This document shows, piece by piece, positions 44,154 through 56,900 of a stretch of DNA of 64,000 nt. This DNA comes from Chondrosia reniformis (taxonomy: Eukaryota > Porifera > Demospongiae > Chondrillida > Chondrillidae). Positions within the stretch are counted from its first letter, which is position 1, and the number at the start of each line of letters is the position of its first letter. The notes beneath the pieces were generated by a model. It saw nothing but the letters and a program-made list of their open reading frames with translations. It ran no database searches and was not told where the DNA came from. The stretch spans positions 506,501-570,500 of the forward strand of contig OX359193.1 of the NCBI GenBank assembly GCA_947172415.1, given 5' to 3'. The position numbers and the translations under genes were made by a program.

Positions 44154-47100
44154 ATGAAGCTTACACGAAAATATATTGATCCTAAAACGAAATCTGGGTA
44201 AGTAGAGTTTTGCTAACAATGTGCTTAGAAATCTAACGTATTACAGACTTTACTGTGTGTGAGGCCTGCGAAGCGTCGAGTGTACATCTTCTCCTTGATA
44301 GGACGGTGTCCCTCATCCCAGAAGAGCCTGAGGATATGTGGCATGCGTACAATCTCATTACTGTTGGCGATCATGTTAAATCTTCGACGATTAGGTAAGT
44401 CGGTATACTGCAACAGGATCATACAGAATTGAACGATCCTAGTAGCGGTTTCTTGAAAGCTAGATTAGCTTTATTGAATCCTTTTACACTTGTTTCTGAA
44501 CAGGAAGATCAAAGAGGAGACCTCTACGGGAAGCTCATCAAGTCAAAGGATAAGAACCACTCTGACACTCTCTGTAGAAGGAACCGAGTTTGACACCACT
44601 GCCTGTACTCTGAGAGTCAAAGGGAGAAATGTGGAAGAGAATAAATTTGTAAAGGTACGTAGAATCTTGTTTTTTTTTTTAAATTTGAGTGAGTGAGAAA
44701 ACATTTACATCTATTTATACATAAGATAGTCACACATTACCTGTATGTTTATACATTGGCAAAGGAAATACTGTCTTGGCTCATGACAGACGTGTATACG
44801 TGTATACGTGTGTATAACATGGATTTGAATAAATATTGCTAAGTTTCTTAGAGCTACAATGTGTTCAAGTGTTCAACACTGTTTAGATGGGAGCGTATCA
44901 CACCATTGATTTGGTTCTGAATCAGCCATTCACACTAGTGAAGGATCACTGGGATCTCATAGCCTTTGAACGCCTTGGTAAGACCATAGCAACGCACTGT
45001 CATGGTTTTTGTTATAGTCCATAGTCCAAAAAGTGATATGGAATGGGATCTCTTTAACTAATTGCTCCTACATTAAGTCATCGTCTATTGCCCTGTGTTA
45101 CAAATTATTCTTATTCTTCTTCATGTAGATCTTGCGTGTGATGCTTCAAAAACAGCTGATGTAGCAGTATTAATTATGCAAGAAGGTGCTTATTAATCTA
45201 ATGTTTATATGTACCGTATTTGTCCATATGGAGGCTGGGCTCAAATAAAGGCCTGGTCTCGTTTAGTGGCCTGGGCTTCTATTACAGTAGACATCACAAG
45301 GGAGACCAATTTTATAATTGGGACATCTTGGAAGCCATGAAAATGTCCCAATTGAATAGCTATTTCATTTAACTTTACTTATACCTATTTGTATGATTGT
45401 CAAGTCAGCACTTTTTATTGTGGTTTGTGCATAGGACATTAGGTATTATAGTATGGTTCAATAAGAGTAACACTGTTGCCATGGCTCCCACAGGTCTGGC
45501 CCATATCTGTCTGCTGACCTCTTGTATGACAGTCACAAGAGCGAGGATCGAGCAGAATATTCCCAGGAAGCGCAAGGGAATAGTGGCACAGCACGATAAG
45601 GTAGCCATCTTGTTCATTCAACATGTGTCCTGGTAACAACAGAATGGTCCTCGTAGGGAATGGAGAAGTTCTATGAAACTGTAATGCAAGCATTTTTGAG
45701 ACACATCAGATTTGAAGGCAAGTGTGTCCATACAATAGTGGAGATGAAGGATATCAAGTTAATGTATTGGTTTGTCATATGCAGTTGTAAAGTGTATATT
45801 GGTTGCCAGCCCGGGATTTGTGAAGGTACTAATGACTGCTCAATGCATACATGAAAAATCTAATACACCATTTTCCTACATGCTATGTCTATTCTGTAAA
45901 AAAGCCTATAGGGGAACTAAACCTGGAGAGAGCTTTGGACGAAGATACAGGAGTCTTGTCTTTCTTCTTCTGCTCCACTGGGCCAGATGGTTATTTCTAG
46001 GAATTCCTCCCTTCATCAGTGACCCTGGGAATCTTTGTCTTCTTCTTGATCTTGATCTTTTATTTATTATGTTGTACATACGGACTGCATGTATGTATGT
46101 GTTATGTATGTGTATCACTCGTTTGTGGTTGTAGGACCAATTTTATGAGTACTTATTTGCTGAAGCAATCAAACAGGACATTAAAAGTGTCATAGAAAAT
46201 AAGGCCAAATTTCTACTGGTGAGACAACCTCTTTAGATCCTTCTTGATTTCTTCTTTTTCAAGTTTTGACCATTGCAGAAGCTACATACGTATACGTATG
46301 TTGCTAATTTATCAATTTCTGTACATTTTCAGGTCAGATCATCGTCTGGTCACAGACATGCTTTAAAGGGTATGTCATATGCTATGTATCATTCACACAT
46401 TTAACTGCTAGCCGCTAAAATAGTACATGTATGTGCTATCCAATACTTTATGACCAATTAATAATCCTCAGGGCTGCATAGAGGGGGATTCCCCCCTAGG
46501 ATTGATATCCCCCCCTAGACTTTTGGGAAGTTAATATAAACTACTTATATCATTGCCCCCCTAAATTTTGAAAATTTTCATCCACCCCCTGACCCCAGGT
46601 TCTGCATCCACCCCCTGGTCCCTAGGCTAGATTGTGTGTTATTCACATTATTTGTTTATATATGCATATGTACTGTATAAAATGATATACTTATTTTATG
46701 TGAATGTAGAGGTATTGGCAGAGCCGGCCACTGCAATCAAATTGGCAGATACAAAGGCTGCCGGAGAGGTGAAGGCTCTTGATGCCTTTTACCAAATGCT
46801 CCAAAATGAACCAGATAGAGCTTTCTTTGGGTAAGAAGACTATATAGCTACGTAAATGTGTACATATGCTTGTCAAGATCATGTGCATAATACTCACTTG
46901 ATCATCTCTGTATGCCACTTTTTGTCTTTGCTCTCCTTTCCTATTCCTTTTGGACCTTCTCCTCGGCTCCTGCTTACATTTGCCCTATTTCTCTATCTTG
47001 TCATACAATTCAGGTTTGATCATGTTATTAGAGCTAATGAATTGAATGCCATTGAAGTTCTCATGATGACGGATGAACTCTTTAGGTAATACCATGTCTT

Positions 47101-47967
47101 CAAATACTGTCAGTCATCCAACTAGTATGCCATTTATACATTCAACTAGTATGCCATTTATACATTAAACTAGTATGCCATTTATGCATTTAACTAGTAT
47201 GCCATTTATACATTCAACTAGTATGCCATTTATACATTCAACTAGTATGCCATTTATACATTCAACTAGTATGCCATTTAAACAATTTAGGATTAAACTT
47301 ACACATCATCCCTACTATCATGGTTATCACGATGCACCAAAACATAGAACTGGTGTGTACAGCTAAGCCACTGTAAATTTCACTTCTGTATGGTTAACCT
47401 TACCACATAATTACTGTCCTGTTTTGATACTTTTTCCAGATCTAAAATCCTTACATCTGACTTCATTCTTATTTTATTAGTCAATGTATTCCAATAGTTA
47501 CTGCATGTATCCATTGTGTGCTGTGGTCAACTGTGTTACTTAAATTACTCAGATCTCAAGATGTCAAGTTGAGGAAGAAATATGTCACCTTAGTAGAAAG
47601 TGTCAAAGAGAAAGGCGGAGAGTTTAGGTACGTATGTACGTACATTATTATATGAATAATCTACAGCATCATTTTCATAGAAGTGATATACGTATGTATG
47701 TATACACACTGAAGTACATATTCTCATGTTTTGCAATACTACAATTTTTAGGCTATTTTCAAGCTTACATGTATCTGGAGAACGTAAGTCAGGATGTCTT
47801 GTGAAGCCAGACCCTCTACTCTCATTTTATGTATGAATTTGTGTACTTTAAATATAGAACTAGGCAAGCTATCGGGTGTGGCAGCCATTTTAAGATTTCC
47901 TGTCCCTGATGTTGAGAGTAGTTCTGATGAAGATGATGACAATAAAGATTTAATGTCTTATACCTAA
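44154..47967 (+). CDS. PELO: Pelota (Dom34), ribosome rescue factor
   Basis: Fifteen exons join in phase to about 391 aa (human 385): 44154-44197, 44302-44394, 44504-44654, 44887-44977, 45129-45185, 45494-45600, 45657-45717, 45785-45825, 46135-46218, 46333-46369, 46710-46830, 47014-47085, 47553-47627, 47752-47783, 47858-47967. Clear matches: MKLTRKYI, IPEEPEDMWHAYNLI, IRTTLTLSVE, MGAYHTIDL, NIPRKRKG, VVKCILVASPGFV, SGHRHALK, DTKAAGEVKALDAFYQML, MMTDELFR, LHVSGEQLGKLSGVAAILRFPVP and an acidic tail SSSDEDDDNKD. With HBS1 it splits stalled ribosomes in no-go and non-stop decay. The intron after 45717 starts with GC, not GT. Confidence 0.95.
45848..46062 (-). repeat. Hammerhead-bearing interspersed repeat, copy 9
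   Basis: In pelota intron 8. Minus strand: helix I GGGTCA / TGGCCC, CTGATGA (46019-46013), GAAA (45997-45994), ATC as cleavage triplet (between 45986 and 45985); helix III is degraded (ATAACCAT), and helix II is weak. Confidence 0.8.
47126..47283 (+). repeat. 24-bp minisatellite in pelota intron 12
   Basis: About six and a half copies of ACTAGTATGCCATTTATACATTCA (24 bp), differing by single bases. Confidence 0.9.
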
Positions 47968-48279
47968 TTTATTATTTATATAGTTCTACTAACATTATTT
48001 ATTATTATTATTATTATTAGGTGCATCATATAGTATTTTTGTTTGAATTTGTTGTACTTCCATGCACAACACCTGCACTTATAGGCACCATTCTCACTTT
48101 AAATTATATATATTTTATATTTAATACTTCTAAATGACACTTAAAGTTTATCACTTGCAAAATATTTCAAATGTATAAATTAAACATAATCATAGATACG
48201 TATTATCTTTGTTATGTATTTGTATATGATTTTATTAATGTAAAGAGAGAGTACTAGTCCCCTATATGTATATACCAAA

Positions 48280-49297
48280 TATATCTAAGTCCTGGTATAA
48301 AAAGTTAATGTATATATGGTGAGAGATAGGGCAAATTTTAAGTGCCATCAAAATTTCAAAAACTCATTAGACATACTCTATAGGTGGCTGTGAATGTTGA
48401 CACAAAGTATTAGCTCCATGTCTTTCTGTTTGATAGAGTGACAGCCCTCAATGTACATTAAATCCTGGTATACAAAAGTTAATGTATGGTGAGAGATAGG
48501 GCAAATTTTAAGTGCCATCAAAATTTCAAAAACTCATTAGACATACTCTATAGGTGTCTGTAAATGTTGACACAAAGTATTAGCTCCATGTCTTTCTGTT
48601 TGATAGAGTGACAGCCCTCAATGTACATTAAATCCTGGTATACAAAAGTTAATGTATGGTGAGAGATAGGGCAAATTTTAAGTTCCATCAAAATTTCAAA
48701 AACTCATTGGACATACTCTATAGGTGTCTGTAAATGTTGACACAAAGTATTAGCTTCATGTCTTTCTGTTTGATAGAGTGACAGCCCTCAATGTACATTA
48801 AATCCTGGTATACAAAAGTTAATGTATAGTGAGAGATAGGGCAAATTTTAAGTGCCATCAAAATTTCAAAAACTCATTGGACATACTCTATAGGTGGCTG
48901 TGAATGTTGACACAAAGTATTAGCTCCATATCTTTCTTTTTGATAGAGTGACAGCCCTCAATGTACATTAAATCCTGGTATACAAAAGTTAATGTATAGT
49001 GAGAGATAGGGCAAATTTTAAGTTCCATCAAAATTTCAAAAACTCATTGGACATACTCTATAGGTGTCTTTAAATGTTGACACAAAGTATTAGCTTCATG
49101 TCTTTCTGTTTGATAGAGTGACAGCCCTCAATGTATATTACATTCTGGTATACAAAAGTTAATGTATAGTGAGAGATAGGGCAAATTTTAAGTTCCATCA
49201 AAATTTCAAAAACTCATTGGACATACTCTATAGGTGTCTGTGAATGTTGACACAAAGTCACAGCTTCATATTATTCCATTTGATAGAGTTACAAAAC
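48280..49297 (+). repeat. 170-bp satellite array 1
   Basis: Six head-to-tail units with an exact 170-bp period (GACAGCCCTCAATG at 48440, 48610, 48780, 48950, 49120). Words shared by all units include GGTGAGAGATAGGGCAAATT and GTTGACACAAAG. Confidence 0.93.
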
Positions 49298-49495
49298 TCT
49301 AGTTAATGTACTGTATATATTGTTTGTGAAAATTGCGTAATACCATATATGGCCGACCGTTAGAAGGTGTATATATGTAAAGACAACATTCGATACTATA
49401 TCCGAAAATCTAGAATCCTTTCTAAATTTTATTATACACTGGGATGTGCACTGTGTAGTAATTGATTGTTTTTGGAGCACTATCTATCCATATAT
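49298..49495 (+). repeat. Satellite tail, copy 1
   Basis: About 195 bp of non-repeated sequence following array 1 (GTTTGTGAAAATTGCGTAAT... ending GGAGCACTATCTAT). The same tail follows array 2 at 51600-51782. Confidence 0.88.
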
Positions 49496-49500
49496 AATAT

Positions 49501-49869
49501 ATGGATATCGTTAAAGTGAAATTTCGTCAATCGACAGCCAACGAAACTCCAAAGAAAAAAAGTTGGACCATACCGAACGCTACCATCCACGACGCTCATA
49601 GGCCGGGATCGTTGGTAACGTTCAGCTTATCGCCGAGTTGAGCATTGGGTGTCACTTGCGTGAGAAGAACCAGCTCTTCTCGATATGGCCGACTCATATG
49701 AATCCTAAGATATCAGATGCCAATCCCACATTACGTGGAACCCCCCCGAAATCCGGATTATTGGTGAGCACGTCTCTATGGCACCAACCGATTAGGAGAC
49801 AGCTTCAGAGTCTAAGCGCTACCAACCTCTATGGGAACAGCAACCACCATAGAGATGTGTCCAGGTAGG
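49501..49869 (+). other. Coding-like segment, possible broken first exon
   Basis: ATG at 49501 opens MDIVKVKFRQSTANETPKKK for 46 codons, then a stop; an overlapping frame (49638-49868) is open up to CCAG|GTAGGC, a possible donor. GC is higher than around it. Possibly a decayed 5' exon or a non-coding transcript; no family recognised. Confidence 0.25.
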
Positions 49870-49957
49870 CCTACTATATAAGGTTTTTCGCTTCTATTTA
49901 TATGAAGTTTTGTCCAAAGAAAACGGTTGTGGTTGGGGCTTTTTTTATATATTTCTC

Positions 49958-50262
49958 GTTATTTCCAGATCAGTGAATTGTTCCGAGCAAATTTAAAGAC
50001 ATAGGCAGTATTTGTGGATCATCTGAAAACTGGGGAAAGCGCAAAAAATCCTGTAAGAGTCTTGATGGGCCGAGGAGAACGACTTTTCTGATCCCAATTA
50101 TTTTCGAGAAATCGTCAATTTATTCCACTCTAATTCCAGACCAGTGAATCGTTCCAAGCAATTGTACACGCATACGCAGTATTTCCAATACATCTCAAAA
50201 CTGTGGCAAATGGATAAAAGCCTGTATATGTCTTGGTGGAGGGAGGAGAGCGACTTTTCATG
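49958..50262 (+). repeat. Diverged ~140-bp tandem duplication
   Basis: Two copies (about 49968-50100 and 50127-50262) share TTCCAGA(T/C)CAGTGAAT(T/C)GTTCC, CATA(G/C)GCAGTATTT and GAGA(A/G)CGACTTTTC with many differences. Between the two satellite arrays. Confidence 0.75.
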
Positions 50263-50429
50263 ATACAGAAAACTAGAGATAGTGCGTCCGATATTTATCG
50301 CCTGTACGATATTAATGTCTATGATCGATATTTTAACTAGACCGGCTGTACTCTTAGTCTAGTTCCTAACTCAGGATAGAACGTTGTATTGATAAATAAT
50401 GTTTTTAAAGCAACTGTAGCTCCAAAAAT

Positions 50430-51782
50430 GACTATTATATATTGTATATGGTGAGAGATAGGGCAAATATGAATAAAAATAAAAATCACAAAAATTCTTT
50501 TAGAAATCTTTCACAGAATATATTGTATGTTGAGGGCTGTACCTTTTTCAAAAGGAAAGATATAAAGCTACTATATATACTCTCTTACAGCATTCAGAGG
50601 CATAAAAGTTAATGTACATATGGTGAGAGAGATAGGGCAAATTTTAAGTTCCATCAAAATTTCAAAAACTAATTGGACATACTCTATAGGTGTCTGTGAA
50701 TGTTGACCCAAAGTATTAGCTTCATATCTTTCTGTTTGATAGAATGACAGCCCTCAATGTATACATCCTGGTATACAAAGTTAATGTATGGTGAGAAATT
50801 TTAAGTTCCATCAAAATTTCAAAAATTCATTGGACATACTCTATAGGTATCTGTGGATGCTGACACAAAGTATTAGCTTCATATCTTTCTGTTTGATAGA
50901 GTGACAGCACTCAATGTATATTACATTCTGGTACACAAAAGTTAATGTACGTATAGTGAGAGATAGAGTAAATTTTAAGTTCCATCAAAATTTCAAAAAC
51001 TCATTGGACATACTCTATAGGTATCTGTGGATGCTGACACAAAGTATTAGCTTCATATCTTTCTGTTTGATAGAGTGACAGCCCTCAATGTATATTACAT
51101 TCTGGTACACAAAAGTTAATGTACGTATAGTGAGAGATAGAGTAAATTTTAAGTTCCATCAAAATTTCAAAAACTCATTGGACATACTCTATAGGTATCT
51201 GTGGATGCTGACACAAAGTATTAGCTTCATATCTTTCTGTTTGATAGAGTGACAGCCCTCAATGTATATTACATTCTGGTACACAAAAGTTAATGTACGT
51301 ATAGTGAGAGATAGAGTAAATTTTAAGTTCCATCAAAATTTCAAAAACTAATTAAACATACTCTATAGGTGTCTGTGAATGTTGACACAATATATTAGCT
51401 TCATATTATTCTGTTTGATAGAGTGACAGCCCTCAATGTATATTACATTCTGGTATACAAAGTTAATATATGTACGTATGGTGAGAGATAGAGTAAATTT
51501 TAAGTTCCATGAAAATTACAACTCATTGGACATACTCTATAGGTGTCTGTGAATGTTGACACAAAGCTTCATATCTTTCCATTTGATAGAGTTACAAAAC
51601 TCTAGTTAATGTACTGTATTGTTTGTGAAAATTGCGTAATACCATATATGGCCAACCGTTAGAAGGTGTATGTAAAGACAACATTCGATACTATATCCGA
51701 AAATCTAGAATACTTTCTAAATTTTATTATACACTGGGATGTGCACGTGTAGTAATTGATTGTTATTGGAGCACTATCTATG
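50430..51782 (+). repeat. 170-bp satellite array 2 with tail
   Basis: About six units related to array 1 (slightly variable period, 50592-51599) followed by the same ~180-bp tail (51600-51782). Just upstream, 50440-50480 matches the unit directly while 50515-50575 matches it in reverse complement, a small inverted junction. Confidence 0.9.
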
Positions 51783-52011
51783 GGTGGGGTAAAAAATGAG
51801 GAAGATAGCAAGTTTTAAGATTGGCATTCGATCTTAAAGTCATCTATTTTTCTATATCATGATATTTTTACTTTAGAAGTACAATTATTATGCTAATTTT
51901 TGTTGACAAATGCAGTTTGAATAAAGAAAGTGCATGTAATGTGTTGCAAGGTTTGATATGCGTGTAACATTCAAGACAAAAATAAAATATCTACCAGCCA
52001 ATTCGGAAGTG

Positions 52012-53913
52012 TTATTGTAAGTCGGGCTTTTCTATACAGGCTGCAGTAACATGACCAATACAAACACCTGCCTGTTCATAAGCATCTATTTTGAAACAAT
52101 TGGTTGCCCCCTTGATATCACCGTATATCTCATACCGACGCTCATAGAAAATGAACAGTTCTGTTGCAATGTCGATGACAAACTTCTCACATTGGCCTTC
52201 TGTGCAAGATATCAAATCAGTTATAAATTTAGTCAGCGCTTGGACTATAGCTGTTTCATCGCACACAACTAAAGCATCTCTAAAATCAGTCAAACCTTGA
52301 GCAAAGAGATGCAGACCCTTTATGATCTCCCGCTCCTCAAAGGCAATAAACGCATCGCGAAATGTAGCAACAGTCAAGTTTCCATCTTCAACACACTTTT
52401 CAAAGTCAAAGGCTTCGATGCCAAGGCCTTCAGCAATCCCTCTGTATAGTTGGATCCACTCCACTTCAGATGTGGCATTAAAAACAGATAATGTGGAATT
52501 GAGAACAGCCACATACTCCTTGTTGACTAAATAACGCACATCATATTTGCCATTTGGAAGATTAAGTTCCAAATCAATTTGACCTTTTGGAACTGGGTAT
52601 GCCAACGGATTTTGTTCACCTCCCACATACTTGTAATTAAGATACAACTGATCAGATGTCCCTTGTTGAAATACACCAATCCAATCCTTACTGGTTGCCT
52701 CGTCAATTGGAACTGACCACCTTACCGATACATTATGTCCAAATGCAACTTTTGTGTCATTTAAGGCAAAGGATCTGGGCGGGGCATACCTATAGACTAT
52801 GTTATTTGGACCTACTGCTATACCCTCCCACCAAGACACTTCGTCATTCACAATAGCAGGAGTGGAATTATAGGGCACCCTAGAGCCACTCAGAAATCCT
52901 ACAAGCTCCCATTTACTCCATTTCTTGTCTCTCTCTGCCTGCCAGGAGCGGTACAGCTCCTTGTCCTTCCCCACAACAAACACTTCCAATCCCAGGTGGA
53001 TGTTCTGTGAGACCACTAAAGGATTAGAAGCCTCTGAGCTGGCAGGGAGAGCACCCTCAAGCTTGTCAAAATAAATGTCCCAAGTACAGGGACCCCATGG
53101 GTTCTTTAGCTTGTCACAAATGGTCTGTGAAATGTAGTGCACATTCCCGTCAGTTCCGCGAGCAAACACTTGCAGGACACCGTTAAAGTCGCTGTGGCTC
53201 ATTGCATGAGCAACTGGGGTTGAGTTGAATTTTGGAGGAAAGAGCACAAACTTGTGCCACCCTTCAGTGAATTGTGTCTCCCCAGTTTGCCAAGTATGAA
53301 CAAGAATACCGCCTTGAAGAACCACAAATATCTCAATATGTCCAAGGAAACTGTTGGTTGCCGCAAAAGGGTCTTGTTCCAAAGGAGTAGAATCACCAAT
53401 TTGGCTCCATTTAGACCAAGACAGCTTTCCTATTGAAGTATTAGCATAACAGTAGTACAGCAGAGAAGAGTTAGTCTGACTGCGAACAAACACAAAAATT
53501 GTATGCAAATTTTCCAAGTTCACCGCTTGCACTGGATCAACACTAAATTTCTTGGGATCTAGTGTGACGGGCAGTTTGCCCAGTCCTACTTCGCTGACTG
53601 AAAAGGACGGTGTCACAAGATAGACCTGTCCATCAGACGCCATTGCAAAACAACCGAATCCATCAACTCCGACCGGATTAGAAGTGACGTACAAGGAACC
53701 AATGCCCTGCATCTTGTTCAAAGATAGTAAACCACTTAATTGTCCCTCCTTCAAACTGGTTGCGTAGATAGCCCCCGGCTGAGTAGTACGGAAGAATACG
53801 GTATCATTCGCGCCATCCTTTATTACTCCAGGTCTGTCGAAAACAGGGGAAAAGCTTTCCGTAACGACAAATAGCTTCAAGTAAAGCAGTATGCAAGTGA
53901 TCATGATCGACAT
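52012..53913 (-). CDS. Secreted beta-propeller-like protein, intronless
   Basis: Single exon of 633 aa. An N-terminal signal-like segment (IMITCILLYLKLFVVTESFS) is followed by repeats of about 45-60 residues ending in W-(S/T)-K-W-x-x-(I/L/V)-G style strings (LSWSKWSQIG, KKWSKWELVG) and ELYRSWQAE, as in PLL-like lectin propellers. Then a domain with DWIGVFQQGT, YLNYKYVGG and LPNGKYDVRYL, resembling the SKICH-type immunoglobulin-like fold, and a Cys-containing helical C-terminus of unknown family. Many N-glycosylation sequons. Likely extracellular glycan-binding. Its start is 21 bp from the divergent JmjC start. Intronless state is unusual here. Confidence 0.65.
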   Translation of the reverse strand: MSIMITCILLYLKLFVVTESFSPVFDRPGVIKDGANDTVFFRTTQPGAIYATSLKEGQLSGLLSLNKMQGIGSLYVTSNPVGVDGFGCFAMASDGQVYLVTPSFSVSEVGLGKLPVTLDPKKFSVDPVQAVNLENLHTIFVFVRSQTNSSLLYYCYANTSIGKLSWSKWSQIGDSTPLEQDPFAATNSFLGHIEIFVVLQGGILVHTWQTGETQFTEGWHKFVLFPPKFNSTPVAHAMSHSDFNGVLQVFARGTDGNVHYISQTICDKLKNPWGPCTWDIYFDKLEGALPASSEASNPLVVSQNIHLGLEVFVVGKDKELYRSWQAERDKKWSKWELVGFLSGSRVPYNSTPAIVNDEVSWWEGIAVGPNNIVYRYAPPRSFALNDTKVAFGHNVSVRWSVPIDEATSKDWIGVFQQGTSDQLYLNYKYVGGEQNPLAYPVPKGQIDLELNLPNGKYDVRYLVNKEYVAVLNSTLSVFNATSEVEWIQLYRGIAEGLGIEAFDFEKCVEDGNLTVATFRDAFIAFEEREIIKGLHLFAQGLTDFRDALVVCDETAIVQALTKFITDLISCTEGQCEKFVIDIATELFIFYERRYEIYGDIKGATNCFKIDAYEQAGVCIGHVTAACIEKPDLQ

Positions 53914-53934
53914 AGTACTCGCCGTACTTAGGGG
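53914..53934. promoter_or_regulatory. 21-bp divergent gap
   Basis: Smallest head-to-head spacing in the window (54 bp if the JmjC gene starts at its second Met, 53968). The promoters must overlap the two coding starts. Confidence 0.45.
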
Positions 53935-56900
53935 TTGGCCCGAGGGGAAACACCCGGTTGTTCTAAAATGTCTGCTCGACTAATTAGCCTGCTCCGTTTC
54001 AGTATACCAGTACTGTTGTTTTCTAACGTTAGAGCTGCAAACTCACCTCTCAGCTATCGGTTGTCGTTTTTTGACGTTATCAGCTCGTCTCTCCTTACCT
54101 GCGATGCTCCAGCCTCTTGCTACCAAAAGTGCTCAGATGACCAACCTAACGATATTGTATTTTGCTTGGAACGACCACATGGATGGAGTAGCGAGAAAGT
54201 GAGTGATGCTGTCGGAATAATGAAAGAATTGTGGGAATTTCAAAGGCAGGAAGAAGCGAGATGCCAGTCTGGTCACCCAACTCGCTTTGCTGCTGTCGAG
54301 TATTCCAAGAAGTCTGTCCGTACTCTATGTAGCTGGACGAGCTTTGGGTCAGTTGTCTTCCCTTGCGAGATGGACTTTCAGAATGGACCAAATATGGAAA
54401 AGAGAAAGGATACGCGTTTCAGAAACATACTTTCTACATTTCTCTTTCTAGAGAAACTGATAGCTCTTCTTTCTGAACCTGCCAGTGAACAGGAATCATT
54501 TCTTGATAATCTACCACTATCTCCTTCACATGACCTTCACATAGTTATAATAACGGATGATGCTTTGTATGAATTTGCTTCATCGCATGGAAAGAGAACT
54601 AGCATACCTGATCACATACAACAATCATTAAGTCGTATTCTCAACACCTTTAAGCAGGAATGGAATATAACATTTCATTACCTGATTGGCAATGAGAGTG
54701 CCCAGAGAGATGCATTTGGCGATCCTTACTACAAGGCTGCATACAAGGATGGCAGTCATTTCAATAAGGCACTGACCTTACAGAATCTAATACGGGAGAA
54801 GAAGGGGGATTCCCTACAGGCTCACCTCCTTTCAAAAGGCATACAGATGGAAGTGTCCCATCTCAAAAGTGCCAGGAAAGGGAATTTTGCTGGGCTTAGC
54901 AGTCAACTGTCCGGTGTATCCAGGATCCATGAGCGCTTCGTCAACAAGTGTATAGAGGACGTGCCTCAGGATAAACTGTCAAAAGACCACTTTTGTTCTG
55001 CAATACACGGCTATATGGATCTGAGGAAACAGAGAACAGTGAATTTAGTAAATTTGAACAGTAACATTTCAACTAACAAGGCCAATAAAATTAGTTTGTC
55101 TGACTTCACAGGTAGTCATGCCGATCAACAGAAGATGCATTTACAAAAAGATGGCCATAGTGCTAATGAGATTCATAGCCTTTCCATTAACATACCTGCT
55201 GAGGAATGTGGTCACCTTACATTGAATACAGTAGTCATGGAAACAGTTTCAATTTGGGAGTGGTCCCCAAGCAAGCCTTTTATGAAGGAGCTCATGCAGC
55301 ACCAAAAACCTGTAATATTGAAGAATAGTGTAGTTAAAACATGGTCTGCCTTAGCTAAATGGTCTTGGAAATATTTAAAGTCTAAACTTCCTCGTAAGCT
55401 TGAGGATGTAAAGTGCACCAACTCCTTCTTGACCTTTGACCCTGACGACAGAGTGCCTCTCAAGCTTGGCATCTCACTCCCATATGTGGTAAGGAACATG
55501 TCGTCTGATGACTTTTTTACTTGCATCACTCAACCCGGTGAGTGTTCAGACGGGTACTTCGGACACTACTATTTTGGACCTTTAGGAGACTCTCTTCAGA
55601 AAGATACTTTACCAAATCAGGATCTCTTTCACACTAAGGAAGACCTTGCTAAAGGGAATCAATTCCTATGGATATCTTCTCCTCAAATGATAACGCACGG
55701 ACATTTTGATCAGGATTTTAATGTGTATGTTCAGTTGAAAGGACGTAAGCGTTTTACTCTTTGGTCTCCTGAGCAATATGAGCTCCTGTATCCATATCCT
55801 CGTATCCATCCCATGTGGCACAAATCAAGAATCAACTTTCAGCAGCCTGATTTTAATAAATTCCCTTTGTTTAGAAAGTCACATGCAAGTCAGGTGACAT
55901 TGGACCCTGGTGATATCCTCTTTATTCCACCTTATACCTGGCATTATGTTGAAACCTTAGCTGAACCATCTGTTTCCATGTCAACCTGGTCACATGACTA
56001 TGAGCTCTATGGTCACATGAATGCCATATATAGACATGACCATAAATTTGATATGATTGGCACTAGAGAAGGTAAAATTAGATACTTACGTAGCTATAGA
56101 TATTAGTATATAATATATATAAGATACTTACAATATGGAAATGTATGGCCATATTACATATAATTTAAAATTCCCTTATTTCACTTCTAATTAGTCTTCT
56201 ACCCATCCCCAACTTCCAGCTACCATTTTCCGAGGTGTCAGCCATTATTGCGGAAGTTGGGAATGGGAACGAGACTAACTTCTAAATACTCAGTACCTAT
56301 ATAGTTCATTTGATAATGTGTAACCACAAGCCTTTTGTTAACTGTAGGTCAGATGTATGCTTTGCGGTTATACTTGGATATGCTGATACATGAGATGTAT
56401 GGCTTCAATATGACATCCGAGTTCTTTGCTAGACTTCTCAAACTACATTTTGATGGATTAGAAGATCTCTTTCTGCCACATCCTAATGATCATTTCATCT
56501 GTAGTCGGAGAGAGGATGGGAAAATCCCCACTGCTATTCATGTTCATGGATATGTCAAACTTGATGTTGAAATAGTTGGATATCATTTCAGATCACTAAA
56601 GCATGTTGTAAGAGATATACTATTTTTGGATTATGTTGAAGAAATCGCTAGTCAGGTGAATTTCATGTGATTTTATACAGTGTATACAGTGCAAGTAACA
56701 AAATAATATATGGGCAGATGTGTGTACCTAGTATTGGTTTATGATATTCAGCTGTCCAGTCTTTTTGTATTTTGTATTGGTCCAGGAGTATATATATCCA
56801 TTCTGGTGCAATTGATCCCTTATAGGTAATTGGGGTGGAACAGATGCTGAGTTTCTTTAGGTATTGCTTCAGTGGTCAAGAATATTATGTAACAGAGGCG

